From positions 385,318,456 through 385,382,455 of the forward strand of contig NC_077228.1 in NCBI RefSeq assembly GCF_027887165.1: 64,000 bases of DNA. The letters are read 5' to 3'. The DNA comes from Monodelphis domestica (taxonomy: Eukaryota; Chordata; Mammalia; Didelphimorphia; Didelphidae). The translations under genes and the position numbers were made by a program. Every line of letters begins with the position of its first letter. Position 1 is the stretch's first letter. A model generated the notes under the pieces. That model did no database searches and had not been told where the DNA came from. It saw only the letters and a program-made list of their open reading frames with translations. Positions 45,615 through 57,844 of the stretch are shown piece after piece.

Positions 45615-45945
45615 GATTTATTTCATCCACGTGGAAAATACCAGATGTGGAAATTCCCTCTTCTATCTGTACCTAATACATACTGAATTCAAAGGAGTGG
45701 CCTGAGTCATATAGATGTTGGGATATGCCCAAGGTCTTGTAGCTCTGAGTTTGTGATATAAAATGGGTCTCCTGGCTCCACAGCCAGTATTTTCTCTGCT
45801 TTGTCACTGTTGTCCCAGACCTTCATCATTTATAACCTGACTTACTGAAAGAGCCTCCTATCCAATCTTGAAAGGGCTTTGGGATCCCCCAGAGCTCCAC
45901 AATTGGAAAACCACTGCTTTAACCAATAAAGGTCTGTAATTTATA
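45615..45945. other. Unassigned, possibly an old MIR
   Basis: 'ggatatgcccaaggtcttgt' suggests an antisense MIR core near 45720. Nothing else. Confidence 0.35.
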
Positions 45946-45954
45946 GACATAGAG

Positions 45955-46156
45955 CAGGGGTTCTTAACCTGGAGTCTTTGAACTTTTTGTAAACAATATT
46001 TTGATAGCTGTATGTCGGGATACTTGACCTCTTTTGTCATTCTATGCACTGTGTTTTATTTTATGCATTAGAAAAAATTTTTTTTTTCTGAGAAGAGATC
46101 CATAGGCTTCAAACTGCCACAGGAGTTCGTGACACACAAAGGAATAAGGATTCCTG
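45955..46156 (-). mobile_element. hAT-Charlie-like element, both ends present
   Basis: Left end CAGGGGTTCTTAACCTGG, right end GGAATAAGGATTCCTG, about 200 bp between. 8-bp flanks ACATAGAG/ACTTCAAG agree at 5 positions, a weak TSD. Its size fits a short non-autonomous family. Confidence 0.78.
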
Positions 46157-46164
46157 ACTTCAAG

Positions 46165-46300
46165 AGTTACTTTAGCCTAGAGAAGTTAAGCGACTTGTTC
46201 ACGGTTACATACACAGTATGGAGCAGAGGTGAGATTTAAACCTAGGGCATTCTGACCTTGATTAGCCTAGATAGCCACTATATCATTGCTGCCTTTATTA
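46165..46300 (-). mobile_element. MIR-type fragment, antisense
   Basis: 'agagaagttaagcgacttgt', 'ggtgagatttaaacctaggg', 'ccactatatcattgctgcc'. Confidence 0.65.
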
Positions 46301-46304
46301 TTTG

Positions 46305-47035
46305 GTAGCATAATCTTTTTTCATAAATAAATGGACTTTTTCTTACAAATAACAAGCCAAAAGGCTATTTTATAAAGTCCAGTTAGCATAAAGCTACTGG
46401 TGCACACAAGGAAAATCAGCGCAGAAACTCTTATCTTGTGTCTTAGTCACATTATTTTAAAGTGGTTGAGTGATTTTAACTCAGAGCTCTCCTTTCTTCC
46501 CCACAAAAAGGAATCTGCTTTAGATTTGTGTAGTTTCAGCCTTAAAGGAAGAATAAATAGATCCTAGTACCCCTGGAATATTAGAATCTTCTATTTTTTC
46601 TATCACCACACTGTTGTTTTTTGTTTATTTGTTTTTGAATGGGGAGCAATTTCTTGTTTCCAGGATCAGAATGACTAAAAATGGTTCTTTTTCTCTAGAA
46701 AGCTTTTTTTTTTTGCTTAGTCCCCCCAAAAAATTCATCTGTGGAAAAGAACCACCTATCTCTATACCCTAAAGGAGGAGAGGAGAAAAATATCCCTACT
46801 TCTTCAGTTATCACTAACTCAGAAGAGTCTGAAAATTCTTGGAGACTTTTTAGGTGAGGAAGGGAAGGAGGTAATGTGGATGTGTTAGGTGTGTGTTTTG
46901 GGGGTGGAGATACAGTTGTAGTCAGTTCCCTAATGCTGAATCTCAGAATTTTGGATGACTGCCAAACATCTGTATCCTACTGCCAATCTTCATGCCCTCC
47001 GGAATGCATGCTGGTGTTGGTGAAGAGCAAAGTGC
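46305..47035. other. Unassigned sequence
   Basis: No repeat or exon recognised. Confidence 0.4.
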
Positions 47036-47039
47036 TTAT

Positions 47040-47145
47040 GTAGTTCACTGAATCTAAAGATAGAAGGGATTTTAGACCTTAGTTGACGCCTAGAAGGTGA
47101 AATGACTTGCCTAAGTCATACTCACATGCTCTGGCTTTGGATCCA
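47040..47145 (-). mobile_element. MIR-type fragment, antisense
   Basis: 'atctaaagatagaagggatt', 'gtgaaatgacttgcctaagt'. Confidence 0.5.
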
Positions 47146-47214
47146 TTTTATTATTATGCAGCTTCTATTGAGGTTTAATAAATTGTTGTAATTCATTTTC
47201 TTGATCAATAATTT

Positions 47215-47575
47215 TTTGTGTAAAACAATTTTTAACATTCTTTTTTAAAATTTTGAGTTCCAAATTCTCTTCCTCCCTCCCTTCCCCTCCTCATTCCCTG
47301 AGACAGTAAGCAATTTGATATAGTCCATACATGTGTGATCCTGCAAAACAGATTTCCATATTAGTCATGTTGTAGAAGGAGACACATATCAAAGAAAAAG
47401 AAAAAAAGCTCACAAAGAAAACAAAGTGAAAAATAGTATGCTTTGATCTGCATTCAGACTCCATCAGTTCTTTCTCTGGAGGTAGATAGCATTTTTCATC
47501 TTGTGCCTTTTGGAATTGTCTTGGATCATCTTATTGCTGAGCATAATTGCTGTAATTCTTCACAACTTGTAATGA
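47215..47575 (-). mobile_element. L1 3' end, older subfamily type
   Basis: Antisense tail 'aaacaatttttaacattctt', 'ttttgagttccaaattctct', then 'catcagttctttctctggag', 'tcttggatcatcttattgct'. This 3' UTR differs from the L1 at 29.8 kb, showing two L1 tail types in one genome. Confidence 0.82.
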
Positions 47576-47579
47576 TCCT

Positions 47580-48138
47580 TTTCCCTTGTCATTCATACAG
47601 CTCTATTCTCTGCCGAAGAAATTTTAACATTTTCCTTTAAAATGGTAGTTAACAACTAGAAACTTGCTTTCATTGTTTTGATAGATGATGTATAGTACCT
47701 GAAAGCAGTACACATCTTTTGGGAAAAGTATATTCTGACTTTCCTTTCTCCCTGAAGAAAGGGATAGTATGACAAGTATTTAGTTTGATAGCATTTAATT
47801 TTTGGTCTCCTACCTCACTAACATTTTTGCCTCATTAGATGCTTGACAAGATGTCATTTTTTTTCCCTACCCAGGCTTTCTATTTTCTGGTCAGTAAACA
47901 CTGATTGCTTTTCCCTTTTTCTCTTATGAGTGCATGAACACATGTTCCACGCTTGTCCTTTTTTAAATCTTTGTTCTCTTAGAGTGAAGTTAACCCAACA
48001 TGATTTGGGGTTAGATATTAGATTTTTCATATCCATTATACCCTTCTCAGAAAGTGGTATAACTGCAGGTTGCAAATACAGGTGTTTGCTTAAAAAAAAA
48101 AACAAAGAAACCTTATAAAAAAGGTCATACCTACAAAA
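47580..48138. other. Unassigned sequence
   Basis: No repeat or exon recognised. Confidence 0.4.
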
Positions 48139-48152
48139 CAGGGTTCTTTTTA

Positions 48153-48287
48153 TTTTTAACTTTTTTATTTTTTTCAATTACATGGAGATGTAATTTTTGA
48201 CAAATGTTATCTGATGTTTTGAAGTTCAGATTCTTTCCCTTCCTCTCTCTTTTCCTCTCCCCACAACTCCCCGAGGTGGTAAATCAC
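48153..48287 (-). mobile_element. L1 3' tail (older type) with 13-bp TSD
   Basis: 'ttttttcaattacatggaga', 'gttttgaagttcagattctt' and 'ccccacaactccccgaggtg'. AGGGTTCTTTTTA (48140-48152) and AGAGTTCTTTTTA (48288-48300) differ at one base. Confidence 0.8.
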
Positions 48288-48299
48288 AGAGTTCTTTTT

Positions 48300-48545
48300 A
48301 ATGTGAGTCTCTTTACTTCTGACATAATTTTAGAAAAATTATTTATATTACACTTATAATAGAAAACACGATACTTGCATTTATCACTCTAGTAAGTTTC
48401 AATCCATTACCTGTAAATTTTGAGGCATAGTAATCTCAGTAGTGACATATACATAGTTATTTTTATTTCTAGAAAGGAAATCTAGGGATAAGTGAAGAGA
48501 ACATGGCATTTTTAATATGTAGCTTTGGAAGTCTGTTGCTATCCT
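48300..48545. other. Unassigned AT-rich sequence
   Basis: Nothing recognised. Confidence 0.4.
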
Positions 48546-48549
48546 AAGA

Positions 48550-48650
48550 GGCATCTTGGTATATTGATCTTGGAGTCAGAAGACCTAGGCTTGAGTTCTG
48601 GCACCAACATTTAGAAGCGATCCTCAGTTTCTATAAAATAACAATGATAA
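48550..48650 (+). mobile_element. CORE-SINE fragment
   Basis: 'gaggcatcttggtatattga', 'tggagtcagaagacctaggc', 'cctcagtttctataaaataa'. Confidence 0.7.
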
Positions 48651-49079
48651 TATTATTTCTTAGTGTGTTTGTGATGAAAAATGTTTAGTGCTATATAGAT
48701 GAGAATTGCCTTTATCAGAAATTCAAATATGAACAGTTTTTTCCAACTATTGTTACTACTTATAAAAAAACTAAATTTCTTTTCCTTTAAATTAAAAGAT
48801 TTATTGGTCTTTTTTTTTTCAACTTCACTTTGTTTTTTGATATACTCCTTACTTCTAGATCTACTCACCCTTTCTGTGATACTCTCTGGAATGCTTGTTC
48901 TATTATCAACAAACTTGCTTTTATCTTAAACTTTTTTTCCATCCTTGCTTGTATTCACCAAGACCTGGCTTATTCTAATAACACCAAATCCTTAGCCACC
49001 ATTTCAGTACTTGTTAGTTTTACTCAATACTTTTAGTTAGTTCCTTGACTCAATCAGTGATGGTGGATGGAGACAGAAT

Positions 49080-49185
49080 ATGCCTTTCTGTGCCTCGGTT
49101 TCCTTATTTGTAAAATGGGAATAATAATTGCACCAACCTCCCAGGATTGTTGTGAAGATCAAGTATATAAAGTTCTTTGCAAACT
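49080..49185 (+). mobile_element. CORE-SINE 3' half inside the L2
   Basis: 'cctcggtttccttatttgta', 'accaacctcccaggattgtt', 'aaagttctttgcaaacttta'. Confidence 0.8.
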
Positions 49186-49189
49186 TTAC

Positions 49190-49452
49190 AGCTCTGGAAA
49201 GAGTATTGGACCTAGAGTAAAGAAATCATCTTAAAAAAAAGAAAAAGAAACATAAAACTCATCTTCCTGAATTCAAATCTAGCCTCAGACACTAGCTGTG
49301 TGACCCTGGGCAAGTCACTTAACCCCAGTTTTGTCATCTATAAAAGGAACTGAAGAAGGAAATGGCAAACCACTCCAATATCTTTGCCAAGAAAACTGTG
49401 AATGGGGGTTAGGGAGTCACAAAAAGTTAGACCAAACTGAAAAATGACAGAA
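49190..49452 (+). mobile_element. SINE with RTE-like tail inside the L2
   Basis: 'ctgaattcaaatctagcctc', 'accctgggcaagtcacttaa', 'gaaatggcaaaccactccaa', 'tctttgccaagaaaactgtg'. The head carries an A-rich insertion at about 49229-49258. Confidence 0.85.
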
Positions 49453-50114
49453 CAATTATTCCACCTTCTTGTTCCCCATTGCTCCTTCTCTAGATTCCCC
49501 TTTTACCATCATTGCTCAGCAACCTCTCCTCAGTTAAGTTTAACACTATTCAAATTTATCCCCCAGTCCACATTCTGATGGTTGTTATCTATCTATATGT
49601 TCCTCAGGATATTCTCCTTCCTCCCTTAATGAATGAAGTGTTTGGCTCAATAGTCTTTCTCACTTGTCCAACTCCTGCCCTTGTGTCAGGAGATTTCAAT
49701 ATACATATTGTTATTCCTTCAAAGATCTAAATTTCAAAGTTCCTCATTCTTCCCAATTCCCATGACCTAGTTCTCACCATCTCAGCCACACACTGATTGC
49801 CATACACCAGATCTTGCAGACACCTACAGATCTTCCATTTTTATGTTCAAGAACTCTGAAGTCCCTTTATCTATTCATGACCTTTTATTATTCTTTCCCT
49901 CTGTCTTATAACCTTATACCTTGTTCTTTGTCAGTGTGACTTCCTATCCTTCCATTTTTCATTTCTTTTCTAGGCTGTCACCCCTGAAGTGACCACTCTC
50001 TACTACTTTTTCTATCTCAATCCTTTTGTCAATCAATGCAGCTGAAAACTACCTTCTATTTCTGATTGACTTTCCCTCTTGTCCTATCACCACCAGTCAT
50101 TGCTTTTGTTTCAC

Positions 50115-50413
50115 TGAATGAAACTGAAGAGTAATAATCATAGTAAAGATCGCAATCATTATTAGCCTTTGGATTGTCCTTTGAAGTTCACAAAACCCTA
50201 CAAATATGTATCTCATTTTATCCTCCCACAAACTGAGGATGTAGATGCTCTTATTACCCCCTTTTTACAGACCAAGAAACTTAGGTAAGGGAGAGGTTTA
50301 ATGCCTTGCTTGTGGTCATACGATTTAGCAGTAAGTAACTAAGGCTGGATTGGAAATCAGATTTTCATGACTTCAGGTCTAACATTCTATCCATTGTGTC
50401 ATCTAGCTGCTAT
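50115..50413 (-). mobile_element. MIR-type CORE-SINE inside the L2
   Basis: 'cattttatcctcccacaaac', 'ccctttttacagaccaagaa', 'ccattgtgtcatctagctgc'. Confidence 0.75.
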
Positions 50414-51466
50414 AGTGACTGTGTCCATCACAAATTAATATTATTATATACTCTTAAGTGGACCCTAATGATCGCAAAACAATCCTTTTACATCTCCCAC
50501 TTTGACTTGTCCTCCAATTCAAACCTTTTCATCCCTTTGTCAAGTGTCCCAGGACATCTACTCCTCCTGTGCCTCAACTTATTATCTCTGAAAAAATGGA
50601 GACCATTCCCCAAGAGCTTCCTCTTACTTCTTCCTCCTTTCATATCACTCTAATGGCTTCTCCTGATCTACTCCATCTCAGAAAATGCTATCTCCAAAGT
50701 CACCAATAATTTCTTTATTGTCAAATTCAATGCCCTTTTCTCAACCCTAACCTTTCTTGTTCTCTGTAGCCCTTGACACACTCTTCTCCTGAATACTCTC
50801 TCGTTTCTAAGTCTTTCTGACACATTGATCTCTCCTAGTTATTTTACCTAACTGACACCTTCTGAATCTCCTGTTCATCCAGATCTTGTCTACAAACCAT
50901 GACTGTCCCCAAAACTCTGCCCTGGGTCGCCTTCTCTTTTCTCTCTAAACTGTCTCACTTGGTAATCTTACTGGCTCCCGGGGGTTAATTTATTATCTCT
51001 CTGTAGGCTTAATGGTCTATCTTGAGTGCCAGTCTCTTGTCATATGTTGCTTCTTAGACATCTCAAATGATGCTCTGGAGTATTCCAAACTACCGCGTCC
51101 AAAACTGAATTAATATCTTTTCCCTCAAATGCTTCACCCTTCTATATACATCCCTCTTGTAGTTGAAAGCACCACTATCTTCCCATTCAATTCAGGTTCA
51201 TAACTTTGATTTGATTCTCAACTCCTGTCATACTTCACATATGCTCTCTGTGCCAAATCATTTCTATCTTTATAATATCTCTCCTATGCATCCCTTTTTC
51301 TGCACTCATAAAGCCACCACACCCTGGTATTGTCTCTTATTGTCTCATGCCCCAACTTCTACAATAAATGGTTTTCTTATTGGTTTCCCTGTCCCAACTT
51401 TCTCTCTACTTTATTCTCTTCTCCTCTCACCTGCCAAGAATTATTTTCCTGAAGTACAGGTCAGCT

Positions 51467-51815
51467 CATTATTCTCAATAATGCAAAGATCCAAGACAGT
51501 CCCAGAAACTCATGACAAAAAATGCCATATGCCTTCCAAGCTGATGGAATCTGAAGGTAGACTAACACATACTATATTTCATTTTCTTTTTTCTTCTTTT
51601 TCTTTCATTTGAGATCTCTTCCAGAAAATGACTAACATAGAAAAACTTTTACATGATTGCACATGTAAAATCAATATCAGATTGTTTACTATCCCAGGGA
51701 AAGAGGGTCAGAAGAATGGAAAAAATTTGGAACTCAGAATTTACAAAAAAGAATGTTAAAAATTATTTTTATATATATTAGGAGAAAAATAAAATATTGT
51801 TAAATAAGATAAAGT
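51467..51815 (+). mobile_element. L1 3' end (older type) inside the L2
   Basis: 'caataatgcaaagatccaag', 'cagtcccagaaactcatgac', 'ttggaactcagaatttacaa', 'aggagaaaaataaaatattg'. The L2 alignment stops at its left edge and resumes at its right. Confidence 0.82.
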
Positions 51816-52319
51816 TTGGTCTTTGTCACCTCTGCATATGCTGCTCCCTGTTATCTCCAATATAAAAATACTTTTGTGGACATTTAAAGCCCTTTACAAC
51901 CTTACCCCTTCCTATATTTCCAGGCTTCTTACACTTTACATCCCTACATGTACTTTTATGATCTAACAGTACCTGCCTTCTTGTTCCTCATCCTCCTTCC
52001 CTCTTCTGGCACCAGACTTTTTCAGTGTTTTCTCCAATATCTGAAATGCTTTCTCTCCTCACTTCTCCATCCTAAATTCTTTCAAGACTCAGCTCAATTC
52101 TCACCTTCTTGAAAGAGGCCTTTCCCAGTGTCCCCCACTTCTAGCACCTTTTTTCTGATTTAATCTTTTATCTACTTTGCCCTTACATAGTTATTTGAAT
52201 ATTCCCTCCCCCATTAGAATGTGAGCTTCTAAAGGGTAGGGATTGTGTTTTACTTTTCTTTAAACTATGTTTGGCACAGAGTAAATACTTAATAAATGTT
52301 TATTGACTGACTTACATTC

Positions 52320-52970
52320 CCTGCCTTTCCTCAATTATTCCTAGTATCAGAAAAAAAAATCTAAATTGTCCAAAATAGCAACAATATTTAAAATAGCAAC
52401 AACCATATACAGTTTCCATAATCTAGTCTTTTCTCCCTTCTCCTACCTCCTTTAGCTGCACATATACAACCTCAAGAATTTCACTTATCTTCTGAAATCA
52501 GTATTGGTCAATGCATTTCATATAAAGTTGCTCTTTTGGTTCTATTTTCATTTACAACTGTTTACGTGTCTTTTTTTTTTTTTGCTCCTTGTTCTGCCTT
52601 CCTAATTCTGCATTAGCTAATACACACCCTCCTACATAGATCCTTAAATAAAAATTCTTTTACCTGGAGGAGGGACAGACACTGGTTTAGAAGATAATCC
52701 CATGGAGGAGATGGGTAATGAGTAGACCTACGACGGTTTTAACTACTTGCAGTCATCAGATAAAGTGGATGGCTCATCTCCTACCATAACCTGCCTATGT
52801 TTCTTCAGAGGTTTGAGGGGCAGAAGGCAGTCTCTGGGGAAAATGTGCCAAGCCATATTGGTTCTTTTGTGTTTATTAGCAAAGTTGCACTGTTATTTAT
52901 TATTGTTATTGTTGTTATTGTTATTATTACTATTAAATAAAATAAAGTTTGGTTTTTGCCATGGCTTATA
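52320..52970. other. Unassigned sequence with (TTA/TTG)n
   Basis: Contains a T-run at 52570-52583 and an ATT/GTT microsatellite at 52896-52935. The + frame 52747-52977 is a leucine run from that microsatellite. Confidence 0.45.
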
Positions 52971-52974
52971 CCAA

Positions 52975-54110
52975 TAAATGTTTATATGGTATACATCATG
53001 GTGGTGGTCCATGGAGCACCAGGCAACCAATAACATAACCTTTCAATGTGCCAGAAACTATTGAAATCAAAGCAAGGCAAAACCAAAAATAGTCCCAGTC
53101 CTTGAGGGGCTTACATACTAATGGAGGAGTTCATGTGTCAGTAGTTACATACAAGAAGGGAGGGAACCATAGATGGGAAGTCTTGAGTGACTGGGGAAGG
53201 CAGGGCAGGAAATGCCTCCTGCAGAATATGCCATCTGAACTGAGTCTTGAAAAAAGCTAGGGAAGTAAAGAGTTGGAGATAGAGCATTCTAGACATGGGG
53301 AACCACCTGCTAAAAGATGTCCAGATCTGAGACTGGAGACAGAGTATCAGGTAGAAGGAAGAGCAAATAGGACAATGGTAGCACAGAGGGGAAGGAGAGT
53401 ATCTATTAGAAGGCTTGAAAGATAAGAAGGCTCCAGATTATAAAAAAGTCTTAAATGTCAAATGGACAATTTTATTTCTTGATTAAGGAAACACAATGAG
53501 TCAGGTTATTAATCAGGGTGATGACATGACTGCTTAGGAAAAGTACTTTAGCAGCTATGTGGACCATGGATTTGAGAAGGGAGAGATTTGCATCGTGGAG
53601 TCCAATAAGTGCTTAATTAATACTTATTGATAGTTCTGGAGAAAAGAGGTTTTGGGTTCAAATGTAACCTCAGAAACTTCCTACCTACGTGACCCTAGGC
53701 TTAACCCCAATCGTCTAGCCCATACTTTTCTTCTGCCATAGAACCCATACTTAGCATCTATCCTAAGAGTTGGTAAGGTGTTTCTTTTTTTTAATAAATA
53801 AATACTTGTTGACTTGACTTGACTATTGTAGTTCTTCAGATGAGAGATGAATAAGATCTGAACTAAGTGTGAATGGAAAGAAAGGGACATAAAAGAGAGA
53901 GATTACAAGTGAAGAAACAAGATTTGACAACTAGTATATAAAGTGACTGAAAGTGAGAATTTAAAAAGGATGTCAAGGTTATCAAACTGGGTAACTTGAG
54001 CAATAATAATGTGGTTCAGAAGATGATTGAATTAGTGGGGAAAAGTAGTGAGTTGTTTTGGACATGTCATGTGGTAGTTTTAGTGAGGACTAGTTTCTGG
54101 TCCACTCTGG
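52975..54110 (-). mobile_element. L2 LINE, 3' part, with a SINE inside
   Basis: 'cagtccttgaggggcttaca' (antisense tail), 'gaactgagtcttgaaaaaag', 'ttagcagctatgtggaccat', then after the SINE 'gagttgttttggacatgtca'. Moderately diverged. Confidence 0.7.
53630..53790 (+). mobile_element. tRNA-derived SINE, truncated head
   Basis: 'ttttgggttcaaatgtaacc', 'accccaatcgtctagcccat', 'tcttctgccatagaaccc'. Confidence 0.82.
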
Positions 54111-54111
54111 A

Positions 54112-54480
54112 GAAGAATTTTATCTCCATCCTCTCAGCTTCTCATCTGGCAAGCTCTTTTGAGCTTGCCTGTATTAGCTCTATTTTGTTAACATGTTTCT
54201 CTGAATTTCTCATATTCCCTATTTTCATTACATTCACATGCCTCAATTTGTTTAGACATTCTCTAACTGACAGATCACAAATTCAGCATGTCTAAAACAA
54301 TTGTTGTTCTTTATTTGAAGTTTTTCTGTCCTCATAAAATTTCAGACTGTTCAGAATTAAATGCTTTTGTTACTTATTATCGGTGTGTAATACCAAACAC
54401 ACATAATGTTTAATTTAGGGTTAGATACATTCAAGGTGCTGTATTAACATTGAAAAAACACGAGAATAGCCCAGTTTAGC
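54112..54480. other. Unassigned sequence
   Basis: No repeat firmly recognised; the + frame 53996-54295 has no domain. Confidence 0.35.
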
Positions 54481-54734
54481 TGGATTATAGTAGGCATAAA
54501 GTGGGTGGTATGAGTAAGTAAGGAATAAGCTAAATTGTGGAGGGCCTTGATTGTTGCTTCCTACATAGTTTGGACTTCATCATCTGGTAGATAATAGAAA
54601 GATACTAAAGTTTTTGAGCCAAGGAGTTAGATGACCAGATATGTGCATAAGAAATATTATTCAGGAAGTGGTATAAAAGTTGTATAGACAGAGATAGAGA
54701 ATGGAGTTGGGAAGCAATATTAAGAGACTATTAT

Positions 54735-54945
54735 AAAGGGGAGAGCTAGGTATCTCAGTGGATTGAGTGTCACCACTAGAAATGGGAAGTTATAGGTTTA
54801 AATTTGACCTCAGATACTCCCTACCTGTATGTCCCTGGGCAAGTCACTTAACCCCTATTGCCAAGACTTTACCATTCTTCTGCCTTGGAACCAATACACA
54901 GTATCGATTCTAGGATGGTAGGTAAAGATTTTTCCAAAGAGAGAA
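54735..54945 (+). mobile_element. tRNA-derived SINE, full length
   Basis: 'ggagagctaggtatctcagt', 'ccctgggcaagtcacttaac', 'cttctgccttggaaccaata', 'gattctaggatggtaggt'. Confidence 0.9.
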
Positions 54946-54954
54946 ACTATTATA

Positions 54955-55026
54955 GAGAGAGAAAGAGAAACAAAGTGAGAGAGAGAGGGAGAGAGAGAGA
55001 GGGGGGGGGGAGAGGGAGAGAGAGAC
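54955..55026. repeat. (GA)n-rich microsatellite
   Basis: GAGA repeats with a G-run of about 10, following the SINE tail. Confidence 0.92.
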
Positions 55027-55253
55027 TATTGCACTAAGTGGTTATGAGGACCTATACAAGAGAGATAAAATTGGGGAAAGAGAGGAGGGGACAAGTGTGA
55101 GAAAGTTTGAAGAGGTTAAACCAGGTCTTGTAATTGATTTGATGAAGAGGTGAAGGAGAAGAAAGAGTTAAACCCCAAATTAAATACATGGGGGAAAGAT
55201 TGGTGATGTGATCAACAAAAGTTATAATTAAGTCATAAGGAAGAACACGTTTT

Positions 55254-55487
55254 ATTTTTATTTTTTTAAATTTTAAATATTTTTCTATGGTTACATGATT
55301 CATTTTCTCTTCCTCCCCTCTTCTCTCCCCACTCCTGGAGCTGACAAGCAATTGCACTGGGTTATACATGTATTATCACTTGCTACCTATTTCCATATTA
55401 TTCATTTTTGTAATAGAGTAATCTTTTAAAACCAAAACCCCAAATCCTAAACCCATATAAATAAGTGATAAATCATACTTCATCTGC
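55254..55487 (-). mobile_element. L1 3' UTR fragment with 12-bp TSD
   Basis: 'ctatggttacatgattcatt', 'aagcaattgcactgggttat', 'aaaaccccaaatcctaaacc' region. TSD AGAACACGTTTT (55242-55253) and AGAACAAGTTTT (55488-55499), one mismatch, inside antisense L2. Confidence 0.9.
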
Positions 55488-55854
55488 AGAACAAGTTTTT
55501 AGGGAAAGATTGAGTTCAGTTTTGGACATGCTGAAATTGAAGTGATAGTGAGACATTCAGTTGGAAATATAGGAATCCTAAAGCCCAGGAAAGAGGGGTC
55601 ATTACTGGATATATGGATTTGGGAGCCCTCTCCTTAGAAAGAGTAGAAGAAATTGTAAAAGTGAGTGAGATTGCCTAGGAAAGAGGGAATTTAGAGAGTG
55701 TACCAGGTCACGAACAGACCCTTTGTGGGAGGCACAGTCACATTTAGGGGTTTAGAACAGGTTGAAGAGCTCCAAAGGGTTTATTTGGAGAGACAGGAAG
55801 ATAACCAGGAATTTATTATCTCTGTAATCCAGGGAGAAATCTCTTTCTTTCTTT

Positions 55855-56165
55855 CCCCCTTGAACACTATGTCTCCCACGGAGGTCTTTCCTTAATTCCC
55901 ACATTACTCCCCACCTAACTGCACCATTGCTTGTATTTATCTTGTCTATATATTGTATACACACACAAATATATATATACATCTATATATACACACACAC
56001 ATGATATATACACACATCTGTATATACACATGATGTTCATACATACACACACACACGATATACAAATATAAATGTTGTTTCTCTTAATAGAATGTGAGCT
56101 CCTTCAGGACATTTTGTATTTTTAGCCCCTGGCATGTGCTTAATAAGTAAGTGCTGATTTGAGTG
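55855..56165 (+). mobile_element. L2 3' tail with CA/TA microsatellite
   Basis: 'tagaatgtgagctccttcag', 'agcccctggcatgtgcttaa' are the sense L2 end. A compound (CA)n/(TA)n stretch at 55958-56060 interrupts it. Confidence 0.75.
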
Positions 56166-57054
56166 ATTATTTGATCTAGAAGGAGTGGGTATGGTTAACA
56201 ATGTCAGAAATATTCAGAGAAATCAATGAAGATGGTCATCTAAAAAGAGGTCATCAGATTTACAGATTAGGAGATCACTGGTGAGCTTTGATAAAAAAAA
56301 AAATTCCAGTTAAGTAGTTTGGTGTATAAGTCCAAGTACAAAAGATTGATAAGAGTTCACAGGAAGCAAAGGCATTGAGAATTTTTTAAAATTATAACAC
56401 TTTTTTCATTATCAAAGTGGAGAATAGAGAAGATTGGGGATAGAAGGGTCAAGAAAAAGCCTTTTCTGTTTGGGTAGACCAAATGGCCATTGGACAGGGA
56501 AAGATTAACCTAAAGATGCTTGAGGGGAGAGGAGATGATTCTTGGACTAGAGTCCTACAGGAGGCAGGAGAGAATGGTGTCAAGGGTATAATAGAGGGAT
56601 TTACCCACCCCTCCTATGACTAGAAAAGATGAGAGCATCACTGAGAAGTTTGAGAAATGGAGGAGGATTAAGGGAGTTCAAGCCAGATAACCTCACTACT
56701 CTCAGTGAAATATTACATTGAAGCTAAGGCTTCCATGATATTATGAGCCATAAATTTTAGTGGCCTAAAATCAGTATCATGCCTTGATTTTTTCCAGTGA
56801 CTGAACTGCCCTGGGGAAATCAGATAATGGGAGTTACCTAGGAATGAAAATTTATAGGTCAGTAAATGGTAGATGGGAGGGACAGACAAGGGAGGGGAGG
56901 GTAGTGGCTTGTGAAACATTTAAGTAGCTTATTGTGAGGTTAAACTTGGTTACTGGAGGTCAGGGAGACCACATGAGGAAAAATGAACTAAATGAATAGG
57001 TATCAATCAAAGAGGTGGAAGTCAAAAGAGTAAAAAAAGAGTACATAGATGGTA

Positions 57055-57840
57055 TGCCTATCAGATTTGCTTATGGCAAAAAAGCTGAGAAGGATAGTTT
57101 ACAAATAAATATGAGATTAGATTTTAAAAGTTAACAGCCTAGAATATTAAGCCAAATTTTTAAAAAATGATATTTAATAGGGATGGGAGGAAAGAAAATT
57201 ATTAAGCACTTACTTTTTGTCAGGAACTGTACTAATTACTTTACAAGTATCTCATTTGATCATGGATAAATGTATGGGCTTACACTGGAGTTTTTTGTTT
57301 TGTTTTGTTTTTTTAAATGAACTTTCCAAGTACAACAGAGGGAGAGTATAGGGTTTCATCCAGAGGTTGAAAACTGGGAAGGTAAAAGACCTCAAGCTTA
57401 GACTTTATGAAGATAGGTAAGGAACAGGGGATATTCTAGAGAAGAGAAAACTGGGGGTGTGGGGGGGAAGAATGTGTCATAGGGAAAAGCCTGTCACAAG
57501 GAATAAGCATTAGACTTAATCTGCTTGACTTCAGAAGGCAGAACTAATAGCAACGGGTGAAAATTTCAGAGGCAAATTGAGGCTGATATGAGGGAAATTT
57601 TCTTAATGATTAGAACCCTCCTGAAATGGAATAGGGTTTTTCATCAAGTTAAAAGGTACTTCCTCACTTGAGATCTTGAAGCAAAAGCTTAGATGACCAT
57701 ATATTAGGCATAATGTAAAAGGGAGTCTTTTTTAAATCAGGGTTGAACTAGATGGTTTCTGAGGTCCTTTCAAAGGGATGTGTGATCCTGAAGAAGCAAT
57801 TTAGTTTAAAAATTGTTGAGATGGAAAGGAATTCAGAAGA
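57055..57840. other. Unassigned sequence
   Basis: Purine-rich; 'attaagcacttactttttgt' at about 57200 suggests an old MIR or L2 tail. No exon seen. Confidence 0.35.
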
Positions 57841-57844
57841 TAAT

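Larger units (their letters stand above)
48840..52312 (+). mobile_element. L2 LINE mosaic from endonuclease to 3' tail
   Basis: Endonuclease start: frame 48830-49036 reads LWNACSIINKLAFI. After SINE insertions, frame 49512-49730 ends in SGDFNIHI, the conserved GDFN endonuclease motif. From 50414 comes reverse-transcriptase coding ('ctgtagcccttgacacactc', 'aaactctgccctgggtcgcc', both matching L2 order), then the ORF2 end to 51466, an L1 tail to about 51815, and the L2 3' end 51836-52312 ending 'taataaatgtttattgactg'. All frames are broken. It covers most of a 3-kb L2, unusually complete for so old an element. Confidence 0.85.
54490..57050 (-). mobile_element. L2 LINE mosaic
   Basis: 'tggagggccttgattgttgc', 'ttttgagccaaggagttaga', 'ttcagttttggacatgctga' and later 'gaaatattcagagaaatcaa', 'gtcatcagatttacagatta' follow antisense L2 order through ORF2. 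Interrupted by a SINE (54735), a GA tract, an L1 (55254) and an L2 tail (55855). The right part is less certain. Confidence 0.65.
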
